From the NCBI GenBank assembly GCA_003246265.1, contig QKAU01000029.1, forward strand, positions 30,021 through 94,020: a DNA stretch of 64,000 nt, read 5' to 3'. Shown one piece after another: positions 17,763-27,560 of the stretch (position 1 is the first letter of the stretch; every line of letters starts with the position of its first letter). Below the pieces are notes generated by a model that was given only the letters and a program-made list of their open reading frames with translations, made no database searches and had not been told where the DNA came from. The position numbers and the translations under genes are program-made. Source of the stretch: Kiritimatiellales bacterium (GTDB lineage: Bacteria; Verrucomicrobiota; Kiritimatiellia; Kiritimatiellales; Pontiellaceae).

Positions 17763-20700
17763 TCAGGGGCGGCGCAGGCGTGCAACCGCGCCGCCCGCCA
17801 GAAGGATCAATCCGATGGAACCGGCCACCACGAAGGTGCGCGCGCCCCGCCCGCCCCGGAGCGGCGACGCGTGGAACGCGACCGCCATCTCGGCATCGGG
17901 CTGGAGCTGCAGGGTCCGATTGAAACCGAGTTCCGTCCCCTGCCCCGCCATCACCACCCGGATGGGATGGACCTCCACCGAGGCCGCCTGCTGCTGGTCG
18001 AGCATGCGTTCGGCGAGGCCGCCCAGCGCGCTGCTCTCCTTCTCGCCCAGCACCGCCTCCACCTGCTGCACCGTTCCGCCGGCCTGGGCCTCGAGGTTGT
18101 CGGTCGACAGGTTGAGCGTCTGGCGGAGCTGGTTGCGGCGGTCGACCAGGCCCAGCAGGCCCTGCTGCCGCACGAGATTGCGGTACTGGATCCGCGCATC
18201 CTCGTTCAGGTCCTGCTGGCCCTGGGAGTAGGAGATCGCCTTGCGGAGCGCCTTGCGGGCACTGCGCTGGTCGCCGCCCTGCATATAGTCGTTGCCCGCC
18301 AAGAGGCTCTGTTTGGCGCTTTCGCCGAATCGTTGCGCAGTGTCGGTGTTGTAGCTGATGTACTCGGCCTCGCTGTAGGGACGAAGCACGGTCCAGGAGC
18401 GGCCGTCATCCTCTGCCTGATACTCCATGGTTCCCGCGAAACCGGAATAGCGGTATCCCTCCGGCGCGTAGACCGTCCAGGCGATGTCGCGCAGCGGCAG
18501 GGCGAAGCGCGGCCCTTCGAGCCGGTATGCCCGCCCGAACGCGCCGTCCGTCCGGGAGTGGGCGTAGAACACCTCCACCAGCGCCGACCGGTCGGCCCCG
18601 GGCTCGATCGGCACCAGATAGCGGTCGCCCTCGACCAGCGGACGCACGGCGGTTTCGTTGACGAAGACCGACCAGATCTCCGCCCCCTCCGGCAGCCGCA
18701 TCTCGAGGAAGCGGAGAGAACCCGGATCGAGCGTCATCACCATGCTGTCCAGGGTGCAGCCATCCCGCGCCACGAGCGAATCGAGCCGGACGAAACGCAC
18801 TTGGGCCGGCAGGACTTCCGCGGCGGCGTGGCGCACCACGCGCAGCTTCAGTTCGTAGTCCCCCTCGGTGGCCCGGTAGCAGAGGACGGCGGCCGAGAGG
18901 TCGCCCGCCCCGAAGCGCCGCGGAATGCTGCGCGCATCCTCGGGGCGCAGGGAGTCGGGAACCGCCTCGGGCTCCACCTGCAGCCGGCCGCCCGAAAGGA
19001 CGACCACATATCCCTTCTGGCCTTCGGTGCCGAGGGTCTCCACGGGGCGGATGGACAGACCCGAACCGGCGTGGTCGAACGGGGTCTGGTACATCACCTC
19101 CATGCCGTAGCGTTCCTCCACCTTGCCGTGCAGCTCCACCTCCCAGATGCCCTCGTTCTCGTCGACCTTGCGGACCCGCGCAATGTTCCGGCCGCTGACC
19201 TCCAACGCAACCGAGGGATCGGGGGTGCGCAGCCGGAAGGCCTTCACGCCGGCATGTTCGATCTCGTATTGCAGATGGCAGCGCACCTTGAGCTGGCCCT
19301 CGGCCAGGGCGATGCGCTGCAACACTTCGGCCTTCACCTGCGGCGCCATCACCTCGGCATGGAGCTGGACCGTCCAATCGGGCCGCAGCAGCCGGTAGGC
19401 GAGGCTGCCCTCCTGCCGGACGCCAAGCTCGCGCGGGTTGAGTTCGCTCGCGCCATCGCGCTGGACCGTCGTGACGCGAATGCCGCGCTCGACCGTTACC
19501 GCCATCGTCCCAACATGCTTCAGCGCCCCATCGACCCCGATGCGCGGCATCGTAAGGTCCCGCTCCAGGTCGCGTCCTGAACGGCTCAGCACCAGGTTTA
19601 ATGGCACGGTGCCAAGCACCTGCCGCTTGAAATTGACGACGACCTCGCGCTGGCCCGTGACGACCTCGTCCCAGTGGCTGACGGCCTCGCCGCCGAGCGT
19701 ATCGATGTCGAACCCGTCGGGGATCCGGATCCGCAGCGCGAAGATGCCCGACTTGCCTACACCGACGGACAAGCGGCTGGTGAGTCGCAGTTGTTCGGCG
19801 GCGATGTCCAGGTTCGATTCCTCGACCAGCCGCAGCTCGGGCAGGACGGCATCCGCCGAAACCCGCGCCGCAAAGGGGAGCCGCCCGTAGCGGAACGCGC
19901 GCTTGATCGCCCCGCCGTGCCCAGCCTGGAGCAGCCGCGCGGCGTCATCCACATTGATCCCGCCGAGCTCCTCGGTCGATTCGATGTCGACCTGGACGGA
20001 GTCTGCGCACGCAATCGCCACCACGCCGCGCTGCATGGCCGCCCCATGCACCGCCAATCCCTCGATGGTCGCGGAGTAGGGTAGCTTGCCGCATGCGATC
20101 TGCGCACCGATACCGAGGTGGCAGTTCCCGGAAGCCGGTGAGGAAAGCAAGACCTCGAGCAGGCGCGAGCCGGGATCGTAGCGCCACGTCGCCACGTGTT
20201 CGCCGCGCACTTCGGTGATGCTCATGCCTTCCGGCACATCGAACGAGAGGTTGCGCAGCTCGCCCTGGGCAATATTGAAAAGCAGGTCGTGGCGCAGGTC
20301 GACCGAACCCGGCCGGAAGTCGGCCAGCGTATTGACGTCGCAGTAGAAGCGGGCCTGCTCCTCGTCCGTCTTGCGCTCTTCGGGCTTCCAAACCAGGGAG
20401 CAGCGCCGATCCTTGCTGGCGAAGAGGATTTCCGCCTGCGCTCCCGCCTGGCGTACGCGGATCGCCTCGGCCGAGGCCACGTTCCATCCCGCGACCGGCA
20501 GAGTGACCGTGGCCCGGTTCAGCAACGCCTCCGGCAACCACAGTTCCGTGCTCCAGGCCCCGTCCCGGTAGTGCGCCTCCGCGAGGCAGTCCAGCGCAAC
20601 GTCATAGCGGCCCCGCCGGTCGATCCGCAGTACGCATCCCCCCTCGCCCACGGCCAGGTCCAGCCGTTTCGAGGAGAGGGTGAACGCCTTCAACGTTTGT

Positions 20701-23700
20701 CCCGGCCCCAGCAGTTGGAAGGTACCCGCGCCATCCGCCTCGAGCTCCATCGCCATGTGCACAGCCACGTTCACGGCAGTCTCCGTTTCGAACGGTGGCA
20801 CCTCGACCGAAAGTGCCAGCCGGTTGGCCACGATGGCCTTCCCCTCTTCTCCGCCGGAGTTCCCGCCCAGCGAAGCGCATCCGGCCGCCGCCAGCGCCAG
20901 GGCGGCGAGGATCAGGCCCATCAGCTTGATCTGCGCCGACCCGTCGGACCCGTCCGCCGGCATCCGCCCGTCGAAGGCCGGCATCTTGCGCCCGCCGCGG
21001 TCGGCCGCACGCTCCCTTCCCGTCCATCGGCCGACCATGAAGCAGAGTACGAAGAGGAGCAACTGGGGCGCCATGCCCACGACCCAGGCCAGGCGCGCAC
21101 TGAAGCTGCACAGCAGGACCGCGAAGGCAAGCGCCGGAAAAAGCCAGCGCCAGCGGCGGGTCGCGATCGACCAGAGCGCGGGAAGCAGTCCCACCACCCC
21201 GAGCAGCCACGCCTTGGCGGTCTCGTATCCCGCACCGGCCAGGGCCAGCTTGACGACCAGATCACCGCCGAATCCCGCCACCGATTTGGAGAAGGTCCAT
21301 TCCGACACGGCTCCGTGCTGCGCGCCCAGGCCGTCCGCCGCAACGGCGGCCATCATGATGCCCATGACTGCCACATCGGCCAGGCCGAACAGGCCCAGCA
21401 GCACCATGCCCAGTGAACCGGCACGCCGCGTTGCGGAAAGGCGCCCCATGAGGGAAAGCACCAGGGCGAGCAGGCCGCCGGCCACCAGCCAGGGCCCGGC
21501 CATGCCGACTCCGACGGCCGGAAGCAGGTCGCCCCACCCGCCGTTGCGGCGCACCAGTTCGCGCGGCGGTTCCATGTTCCCCTTTGCCCCGGCGAGGCGG
21601 TAGCCGTCGGGCAGGCGGAAGTTCCATCGAGCAAAGACCGCCTGGGTCTCGATGCGCGGGGTTTCGAAGACCATCCGGGAAGCAAGCCCCGGCTCGCGAA
21701 ACTGCTGGGCGTAGGTCACCTCCACCTTCAGCGGAGCGTTCGGATCGCGCCGTCGCTCCACGGGCACCAGCACCTCGCCATCGCCCTTGTCGAGCACCTG
21801 GACCTTGGCTTCTTCCACCTTCACCGACCATAGCGCAGCCCCTTCGGGCAGGCGCAGGGGAAGGTACTGGCGGTCGGTGTTCTTCACATGGTAGGTCGCC
21901 AGCGTCACGGCCTCGCCATCCTTCCCGATGGTGGTCTCGATGGTGGTGTGGTCCGCCACCTGGGTCAGCAGCGGCTGGGTATCGAACCGCCTGATGCGCA
22001 CCCGCGCCTCGTGCGGGCCGGCGCCGTACTTGTAGGCATGCATGACCGGGTCGTTCACCAGCAGCGCATACGCCTCGGGAATCTCGTCGACGTCAATCGG
22101 ATAGATGGCCCCCGAATGGCCGATCTCCCCGGCCACCGACAGGTTGGCGGCGCCCGCCAGCGCGATGTAGCCGGTCTCGTTCTCGATATCCAGCGCGCGG
22201 ATTCCGCCGACGAGCAGCTCCTCGCCCTGGTAGCGGGCCGGATGGTCGTAGGTGACGAGCAGGGTGTAGTCGCCGATCACCTTCTGCTGGAGACGGACGG
22301 TCCATTCGTCGCCGTCCTGCGTCCAATTGCGGATGTCGCGCCCGTTGAATTCGATGTTGCGGCAGCCTTCCGGGATCCGCAGCGCGAAGCTGCGCACCGG
22401 TGCGTTGGCGATGTTGTAGGTCACCAGGAAGCTGCCGAACACCCCGCTCTCGCCCAGGGAGACCAGCTGGAAGGATTCGGCATGGATCGAAGCCATTTCC
22501 TGGCGAATGCCGACGCGGCCCGACCACTCCGGCCCCTTGAAGCGGAAGGCCTGGCGCGCGTCTACGATCTGCACCGGAAGCGATCCGGTGTTCACTTCGC
22601 GCAGGCCGGACAGCTCGAGCCCCTCCACGCGCGTGCCCGTCTCCCCGCGCAATACGAGGAAGCCGCGCTCCGACTTGGCGCTTGCCACCCGGAACCGGGG
22701 CATGCGAAACCCGGTGGCACCTTCCGCCAGCGTGCGCTCAAGCCGCAACTGGAGCAGCGTACGGTTCTCGATCGCCTGCTTGAAATAGATCCGGATCCAG
22801 CGGGAACCGTCGCGGTCGCGCACATCGTAATCCGCCACGTTGCCGCCTTCGGCGGCGGTCACGGTCCAATCCAGGGGCACCTCCACCTCGACATCGCGCA
22901 CCGGGGCGTCGCGCACTTCGAGGTCGACCCGCGCATCGAGGGAGGCCTCGTTGTCGCCGAAGGCCAGCACGAGCTGGTCCTGGGCATGGAGCGAGGTGAC
23001 GATGTTGTCGGCCGAGAGGGAGAGGGAGAAGGGCATGTTCGCGAACATGTAGGCGTAGAGCCCGCGCTGCGGGAGCGGCAGGTCGCCCACGCTCAACGAG
23101 GCCGGCTCCACTTGGGTCAATCCGCCGAGGTCGTCCACGAGCAGTTTCAGGGTACTGTCGGTACCGACCAGCACTACGCCGTTGGCGCGGATCACGCCTT
23201 CGGGCTCGATCACCGGGAAGCTGAAGGAACAGGGGAAGTCGGCCAGCGGCAGCTCGGCCTGGAGGGCCAGCAGGTAGCGTCCTTCCTGGGGGCGGCTCAG
23301 CTCGACGGCAAGATGCCGGTCTCCTGCCTCGCCGCGCACATCCCACGACAGCACGTCCTCGCCCACCACCTGGATGATGTTGAGTCCGTCCGGGAGCGCG
23401 AGCGAGATGCCCTTCATGCGCCCCTGCGGGATCGCGTAGTCGAAACGCCCCTGCAGCAGCAGGGCGCCAACCTTCGCCGAGCCTACCAGGGTGCTTTCGC
23501 AAGTCGCCACCAGTTCGCCCGACAGCTTCTCCAGCTCGGGCCGCCAGCCGACCCGCAGCGCCCCGGTCGGCGGCAGGAAGATGCGGAGGTGCCTGTCGTC
23601 CAGCCGCTCCGTCTTCGGGGCATCGGCCACCTCGACCGAGCAGTCCGCATCGGCCGTCTCGACCACCATCTGCCGCACCGCGGCGGCCGGCACGCCGAAC

Positions 23701-24032
23701 ACCGTGGCCCGCTTCTGCCCCGAGGAGAACACCTTCGCCTCGAAATCGATCGACACCTCCTGCCTGCCGTTCTTTTCAAACTCCAGGTAGTAGGCCCCCT
23801 CCTCGAGGATCAGCTGCGCGCCGCGCGGAAGCTTCATCTCCGTGGGCAGCACCATCCCGTCGAGCACCAGCATGCGCGCAGGGGCATCGTCGACCTCCGC
23901 CTCGAACCGCAGCCGCAGCGCCAGCTCCTCCTTGGAGATGCGGCCCTCCAGGTCGACCTGCCTGATCCCGACCTCCGCCACGGCCCCATGGGCCAGAAGC
24001 AATACGACTAGAGCCATCCATGCGCGTTTCAT
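17763..24032 (-). CDS. Giant exported protein built of two homologous ~1,040-aa units, each with its own signal-like N-terminus
   Basis: A 2,089-aa protein of no family I recognise. ATG 24032 opens a signal peptide (MKRAWMALVVLLLAHGAVA). Unit 1 is a beta-rich ectodomain to about residue 830, then several hydrophobic helices at about 835-1003. Unit 2 begins with a lipoprotein-like signal (GLILAALALAAAGC, Cys1052), repeats the same ectodomain, adds helical TPR-like repeats at about 1900-1990 (QSLLAGNDYMQGGD, RSARKALRKAISYS) and ends in a membrane helix with GGAVARLRRP. Corresponding blocks are offset by a near-constant 1,047-1,053 residues (RLPEGAALWSVKV against RLPEGAEIWSVFV; FALRIPEGCRNIEFNGRDI against FRLRTPDPSVALEVSGRNI). 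Blocks with LPDGxxI/VPEGMSI motifs recur within each unit. It follows the anti-sigma/VWA gene by 38 bases and is probably its target or partner. Confidence 0.85.
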   Translation of the reverse strand: MKRAWMALVVLLLAHGAVAEVGIRQVDLEGRISKEELALRLRFEAEVDDAPARMLVLDGMVLPTEMKLPRGAQLILEEGAYYLEFEKNGRQEVSIDFEAKVFSSGQKRATVFGVPAAAVRQMVVETADADCSVEVADAPKTERLDDRHLRIFLPPTGALRVGWRPELEKLSGELVATCESTLVGSAKVGALLLQGRFDYAIPQGRMKGISLALPDGLNIIQVVGEDVLSWDVRGEAGDRHLAVELSRPQEGRYLLALQAELPLADFPCSFSFPVIEPEGVIRANGVVLVGTDSTLKLLVDDLGGLTQVEPASLSVGDLPLPQRGLYAYMFANMPFSLSLSADNIVTSLHAQDQLVLAFGDNEASLDARVDLEVRDAPVRDVEVEVPLDWTVTAAEGGNVADYDVRDRDGSRWIRIYFKQAIENRTLLQLRLERTLAEGATGFRMPRFRVASAKSERGFLVLRGETGTRVEGLELSGLREVNTGSLPVQIVDARQAFRFKGPEWSGRVGIRQEMASIHAESFQLVSLGESGVFGSFLVTYNIANAPVRSFALRIPEGCRNIEFNGRDIRNWTQDGDEWTVRLQQKVIGDYTLLVTYDHPARYQGEELLVGGIRALDIENETGYIALAGAANLSVAGEIGHSGAIYPIDVDEIPEAYALLVNDPVMHAYKYGAGPHEARVRIRRFDTQPLLTQVADHTTIETTIGKDGEAVTLATYHVKNTDRQYLPLRLPEGAALWSVKVEEAKVQVLDKGDGEVLVPVERRRDPNAPLKVEVTYAQQFREPGLASRMVFETPRIETQAVFARWNFRLPDGYRLAGAKGNMEPPRELVRRNGGWGDLLPAVGVGMAGPWLVAGGLLALVLSLMGRLSATRRAGSLGMVLLGLFGLADVAVMGIMMAAVAADGLGAQHGAVSEWTFSKSVAGFGGDLVVKLALAGAGYETAKAWLLGVVGLLPALWSIATRRWRWLFPALAFAVLLCSFSARLAWVVGMAPQLLLFVLCFMVGRWTGRERAADRGGRKMPAFDGRMPADGSDGSAQIKLMGLILAALALAAAGCASLGGNSGGEEGKAIVANRLALSVEVPPFETETAVNVAVHMAMELEADGAGTFQLLGPGQTLKAFTLSSKRLDLAVGEGGCVLRIDRRGRYDVALDCLAEAHYRDGAWSTELWLPEALLNRATVTLPVAGWNVASAEAIRVRQAGAQAEILFASKDRRCSLVWKPEERKTDEEQARFYCDVNTLADFRPGSVDLRHDLLFNIAQGELRNLSFDVPEGMSITEVRGEHVATWRYDPGSRLLEVLLSSPASGNCHLGIGAQIACGKLPYSATIEGLAVHGAAMQRGVVAIACADSVQVDIESTEELGGINVDDAARLLQAGHGGAIKRAFRYGRLPFAARVSADAVLPELRLVEESNLDIAAEQLRLTSRLSVGVGKSGIFALRIRIPDGFDIDTLGGEAVSHWDEVVTGQREVVVNFKRQVLGTVPLNLVLSRSGRDLERDLTMPRIGVDGALKHVGTMAVTVERGIRVTTVQRDGASELNPRELGVRQEGSLAYRLLRPDWTVQLHAEVMAPQVKAEVLQRIALAEGQLKVRCHLQYEIEHAGVKAFRLRTPDPSVALEVSGRNIARVRKVDENEGIWEVELHGKVEERYGMEVMYQTPFDHAGSGLSIRPVETLGTEGQKGYVVVLSGGRLQVEPEAVPDSLRPEDARSIPRRFGAGDLSAAVLCYRATEGDYELKLRVVRHAAAEVLPAQVRFVRLDSLVARDGCTLDSMVMTLDPGSLRFLEMRLPEGAEIWSVFVNETAVRPLVEGDRYLVPIEPGADRSALVEVFYAHSRTDGAFGRAYRLEGPRFALPLRDIAWTVYAPEGYRYSGFAGTMEYQAEDDGRSWTVLRPYSEAEYISYNTDTAQRFGESAKQSLLAGNDYMQGGDQRSARKALRKAISYSQGQQDLNEDARIQYRNLVRQQGLLGLVDRRNQLRQTLNLSTDNLEAQAGGTVQQVEAVLGEKESSALGGLAERMLDQQQAASVEVHPIRVVMAGQGTELGFNRTLQLQPDAEMAVAFHASPLRGGRGARTFVVAGSIGLILLAGGAVARLRRP

Positions 24033-24070
24033 GATCCACCTCTCCATTCCATCGATTCCCGTGCTCGCCG

Positions 24071-26848
24071 CTAGCGCTCCAGCGCCGCCGCCGTCGAAAT
24101 CAGCTGCTGCAGTTCCCCCACCTGCCCGTCGAGATCCAGCGCCAGCGCCACCGGCTGCAGGTTTTCGAAGACCTCGTCGAGCGATGTGCCATCGGCATAG
24201 GGATTGCGCCGCAGCTTCTCCGCAAACTCGGCCGCACAGGCCGCCAGCCGGAAGCGCGGATCGGCCTCCTCGAAGCGACCGGAGCGCTGCGCATCGCCGA
24301 TGCCGCGGCTGGTCTCCTCCACGGTGCCGTTGTCGCTCCGGCGGTAGCGCACGTGGACGGTGGCGACCGGCTCGCCATCCGCTTCACCCGGTTTCAGCTC
24401 CACCTCATAGAGCGCCGTCACCGATTGGCCGGATCCCACCTCGCCCGCATCCACCGTGTCGTCGCGGAACTGCTCCTTGGTCAATCGGCGGTTTTCATAG
24501 CCGAGTTGGCGGTAGCGCACCACCCGCTCCGGATTGAATTCGACCTGGATCTTCACATCGCTGGCGATCACGTGGAGCGTGGCGGCCAGCTGGTCGACGA
24601 AGAGGCGGCGCGCCTCGTCGAGCGTATCGACGAAGGCATAGGAGCCGTCGCCGCGATTGGCCAGCTGTTCAAGGAGCTCGTCGTCGTAGGTGCCCTGCCC
24701 GAAGCCGAGGACCGAAAGGTAGATGCCCTTCGCCCGGTATTCGGCGACCTGGGCGAGCATCGCCTCCGGATCGAGTTCGCCCAGGTTGGCCACGCCATCG
24801 GAGAGGACGATGATCCGGTTCGAGTCGCCGGGGCCGTAGCCGGCGGAGGCCACCTGGTAGCCCAGCTCCAGCCCCTTGTCGAACTGGGTCGGGCCGCCCG
24901 GCTGGAGGGCATCGATCGCCTCCCGCAGCGCCGCCTTGCCGGAGGCGGGCAGGTGTTCGCGCACCAGCCGCGCATCGCCGCCGAACTGGACGATGGCCAC
25001 CCGGTCGTCGGGTCCGAGCTGGTCGAGCAGCAGGGCCAGCGACGCCTTCACGAGGCCAAGGCGGTCGGGGGTGCTCATCGATCCGGAGGTGTCGACCACC
25101 AGCGTCAACACCGCCCCGCGGTGGTCGTCGCGCCCGATGCGGCGGCCCTTGATCCCGATCTTGAGCAGTTCCATCGGCGGGCGGAAGGGCGACGGGGCCA
25201 TCGCCGCATGGACGGCAAAGGTCTGCGCCCCGGCGGGCGGGCGATAGTCGTATTCGAAGCTGTTGATGAACTCTTCGGTCCGCACGCTTTCGGGAGCGGG
25301 CAGGTTGCCGCCCAGCAGCTGCTGCCGGGCCAGCCCGTAGGAGGCGGTATCGACATCGATCGAAAAGGTGGAGAAGGGATTTCCGGCCGCCTCCACGTAG
25401 GGATTGAACGCCGCGGGTTTGCGTTCGCGAACCCGGCCGAGAGCCTCCAGCTCCTTGTCCGCGGCCTCGCGTTTTTCGCTAAGCTTGCGGTCGACCGGCT
25501 TGGCCTTGGGTTTGAGCAGGGGTTGGGCCGGGGCTGCGGGCGCCGGGGCGGGCTTGGGCTCTTCCGCCATGACGGGACTGCCGAACAGATCGCCGACCGT
25601 GAAATCACCTTCCACCTTGGCACCGCCGGCCCGGTCTCCCAACGCAGGTGCGGCGGCCTTGCCGAGGTCGTTGCCCAATGCAAGCCGTTGCGCGACGGGC
25701 GCGCTGGAAGGGAGTGCATCCGCGGACCAGGCCGGGGTGGCATTCTGCAGATCCAGCTTGAGGGCCCCATCGCCGGAGCCGCCATGCAATCCAAGCTCGG
25801 CGACGCCACGCCCCGAAGCTACCGGGTCGTCGAAGTCCCAGACAGTCTGTGTCGAGCCCGCCGGCTGCGTCTGGCCGGCAACAACGGCCGACTGCCGCCC
25901 GTTGATGGAGTCGGCGATGGAATCGAGCGCCGCAAAGCCATCGGCCGGCACCTGGGGCTGGGCGGATGGCTGATCGGCCGCGCCTCCCTTCGCGCCGAAA
26001 AATGCTATTTCCGGCATGCTGAACCCCACGCTGGAGCCATCGGCCAGCCCGTAGCTGTCCATGCCGCCAGCGATCCCGCTCATCTCGGGCATCGCAATCT
26101 CCGGTATCGAAATTCCCGCGCCTTTGGCGACGATGCGTCTTGAAGGTTTGGGCGGAGCGCTCTTGGAGATGCTGGCCGGCACCTGGAGTTTCTTCATCGC
26201 CACCCTGGGCCGGTCGACCGTGGGGGCGGAGAAGGTCGGATCCGCCCCCGCGCCCCCCAATCCACTGTAGTCCCCGCTGCCCGCAAAGCCGAAGTAGGAG
26301 TAGGACAGTTCCTCGCCCGCCATTCCTCCGCCGGCCGCCAGCGCCTCGTCGGCGGCAGGTTCTTCGTAGAGGGCGGCACCGTAGAGGCGGGATTCGGATG
26401 GCGGTCCACTCTTCTTCACCGACACGGACGGCTTCTTCAGTTTCATCTGCGGCCGCGCCATAGGCGTGGGCGGCGTGAAGCACTGCTCTTCCTTCTGAAC
26501 GACGGAAAAGACGACGAACATGCCGGAGAACATGAACGCGAAGACGGCAATGACACTGGTGGCGAGGGCGGCCCGGAACTGGGCGCTGTACCAGATCCGC
26601 GCGGCGAGGCTGCCGCGCAGGTTGACCGCGCGTTGGCGGGCGGGCCGCCAGTAGGGCAGCACCGCCGGGGCGGGCGCGGCGGCGAGGGCTTCGCCCAGCA
26701 GCTGCAGCGCCTCGTGCCGGGCCATCAGCTCGGCGCGGCAGGCGGGGCATTGGTCGAGGTGGACCCGCAGCGCGTGGTAGTCGCGCTCGTAGAGTTCGCC
26801 GTGGAGGTAGGCGACGAGCAGCTTTTCAAACCGTTTGCATTCCTTCAT
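24071..26848 (-). CDS. Anti-sigma zinc-finger / transmembrane / VWA (YfbK-like) fusion protein
   Basis: A 925-aa protein. Residues 1-40 hold a ZAS anti-sigma finger (Cys4, His30-x3-Cys34-x2-Cys37 in HLDQCPAC). A single membrane helix lies at about 90-117 (ALATSVIAVFAFMFSGMFVV). A Gly/Pro/Ala-rich low-complexity stretch runs to about 440. Then a YfbK-type N-domain (NPFSTFSIDVDTASYGLARQ, then EEFINSFEYDY) precedes a VWA domain with an intact MIDAS start DTSGSMS at about residue 583 and IIVLSDGVANLG. The YfbK-type C-terminal region ends LQQLISTAAALER. Its ATG overlaps the stop of the sigma factor (ATGA), so the zinc finger should hold that sigma factor at the membrane while the VWA part senses or scaffolds outside. 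The ligand is unknown. Confidence 0.88.
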   Translation of the reverse strand: MKECKRFEKLLVAYLHGELYERDYHALRVHLDQCPACRAELMARHEALQLLGEALAAAPAPAVLPYWRPARQRAVNLRGSLAARIWYSAQFRAALATSVIAVFAFMFSGMFVVFSVVQKEEQCFTPPTPMARPQMKLKKPSVSVKKSGPPSESRLYGAALYEEPAADEALAAGGGMAGEELSYSYFGFAGSGDYSGLGGAGADPTFSAPTVDRPRVAMKKLQVPASISKSAPPKPSRRIVAKGAGISIPEIAMPEMSGIAGGMDSYGLADGSSVGFSMPEIAFFGAKGGAADQPSAQPQVPADGFAALDSIADSINGRQSAVVAGQTQPAGSTQTVWDFDDPVASGRGVAELGLHGGSGDGALKLDLQNATPAWSADALPSSAPVAQRLALGNDLGKAAAPALGDRAGGAKVEGDFTVGDLFGSPVMAEEPKPAPAPAAPAQPLLKPKAKPVDRKLSEKREAADKELEALGRVRERKPAAFNPYVEAAGNPFSTFSIDVDTASYGLARQQLLGGNLPAPESVRTEEFINSFEYDYRPPAGAQTFAVHAAMAPSPFRPPMELLKIGIKGRRIGRDDHRGAVLTLVVDTSGSMSTPDRLGLVKASLALLLDQLGPDDRVAIVQFGGDARLVREHLPASGKAALREAIDALQPGGPTQFDKGLELGYQVASAGYGPGDSNRIIVLSDGVANLGELDPEAMLAQVAEYRAKGIYLSVLGFGQGTYDDELLEQLANRGDGSYAFVDTLDEARRLFVDQLAATLHVIASDVKIQVEFNPERVVRYRQLGYENRRLTKEQFRDDTVDAGEVGSGQSVTALYEVELKPGEADGEPVATVHVRYRRSDNGTVEETSRGIGDAQRSGRFEEADPRFRLAACAAEFAEKLRRNPYADGTSLDEVFENLQPVALALDLDGQVGELQQLISTAAALER

Positions 26849-27390
26849 GACAGCACCCCCGCCTTGCGCAGGCTTTGGGTCAGCTTCCGGGTTGCGGCAT
26901 GGATGAGCGTGCCGACATAGCCTTCGGATCGGCCGAGCACATCCGCAATCTCCTTGTAGGACATCTCCTCCTGCAGCCGGAGGACAAGCACCTCCCGCTC
27001 CTTCGGCTTCAGGGTGTTGAGGTGGCGCATCACCAGGGCCATGCGTTCGTCGCGGCCGCCGGGATCGCCCGCGCTGCACGGCGGGGGCGACAGCCTGGAC
27101 TGCCGTTCGTGGAGCAGCCGCAGGCGAGACTCCTTGCGGATGTAGTCGACCGCCACGTTGTGCGCCGTGCGCATCAGCCATCCCCGGAGCGGAACCCCTT
27201 TGGCGCGGATCCTTTCCCAGTTCCCATGGAGCCGGATGAAGGTCTCCTGGACGACGTCGTGCGCGGCGGCATCGTTGGCCAGCACGCGGGCGGCGTAGCG
27301 CAGCAAGGCGGATTGGTAGGTCTCCATGGCACCCTCCAGGTCCATGCGGTCCATTTCGCTCTGCCCAGGCTCCGGAAGCCGTTCGATCAT
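26845..27390 (-). CDS. ECF RNA polymerase sigma factor paired with the VWA/anti-sigma protein
   Basis: An ECF factor of 181 aa. Region 2: YQSALLRYAARVL, HDVVQETFIRLH, LRGWLMRTAHNVAVDYIR. Region 4: LNTLKPKEREVLVLRLQEEMSYKEIA, then GYVGTLIHAATRKL. ATG 27390 is preferred because AAAAGGA lies 7 bases upstream; an ATG at 27420 adds ten residues but has no ribosome site. The stop overlaps the start of the anti-sigma/VWA gene, the usual layout for a sigma/anti-sigma pair. The 170-base gap to the divergent GlpD-like gene should contain both promoters. Confidence 0.92.
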   Translation of the reverse strand: MIERLPEPGQSEMDRMDLEGAMETYQSALLRYAARVLANDAAAHDVVQETFIRLHGNWERIRAKGVPLRGWLMRTAHNVAVDYIRKESRLRLLHERQSRLSPPPCSAGDPGGRDERMALVMRHLNTLKPKEREVLVLRLQEEMSYKEIADVLGRSEGYVGTLIHAATRKLTQSLRKAGVLS

Positions 27391-27560
27391 CTGGTGGTCC
27401 TTTTTTCCGGGGTCTTTCATGGCCTATACGCCTGCCGACCGGGGCGCCTTTGAAAAAAATCGGAAAAAACTTCGCACCCCCTTTTAATTGCTATCCGATA
27501 CGGGTGGAGGTTTCGAGCACATTGTGGGAACCTTCCCCTGCCAACCGCGGAACATCCGGC

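Noticed and set aside
21888..24011. 707-aa plus-strand open frame opposite the giant protein
   Set aside because: Codon-position shadow of the minus-strand gene, His/Gln/Arg-rich without motifs; the minus-strand frame has signal peptide and repeats.
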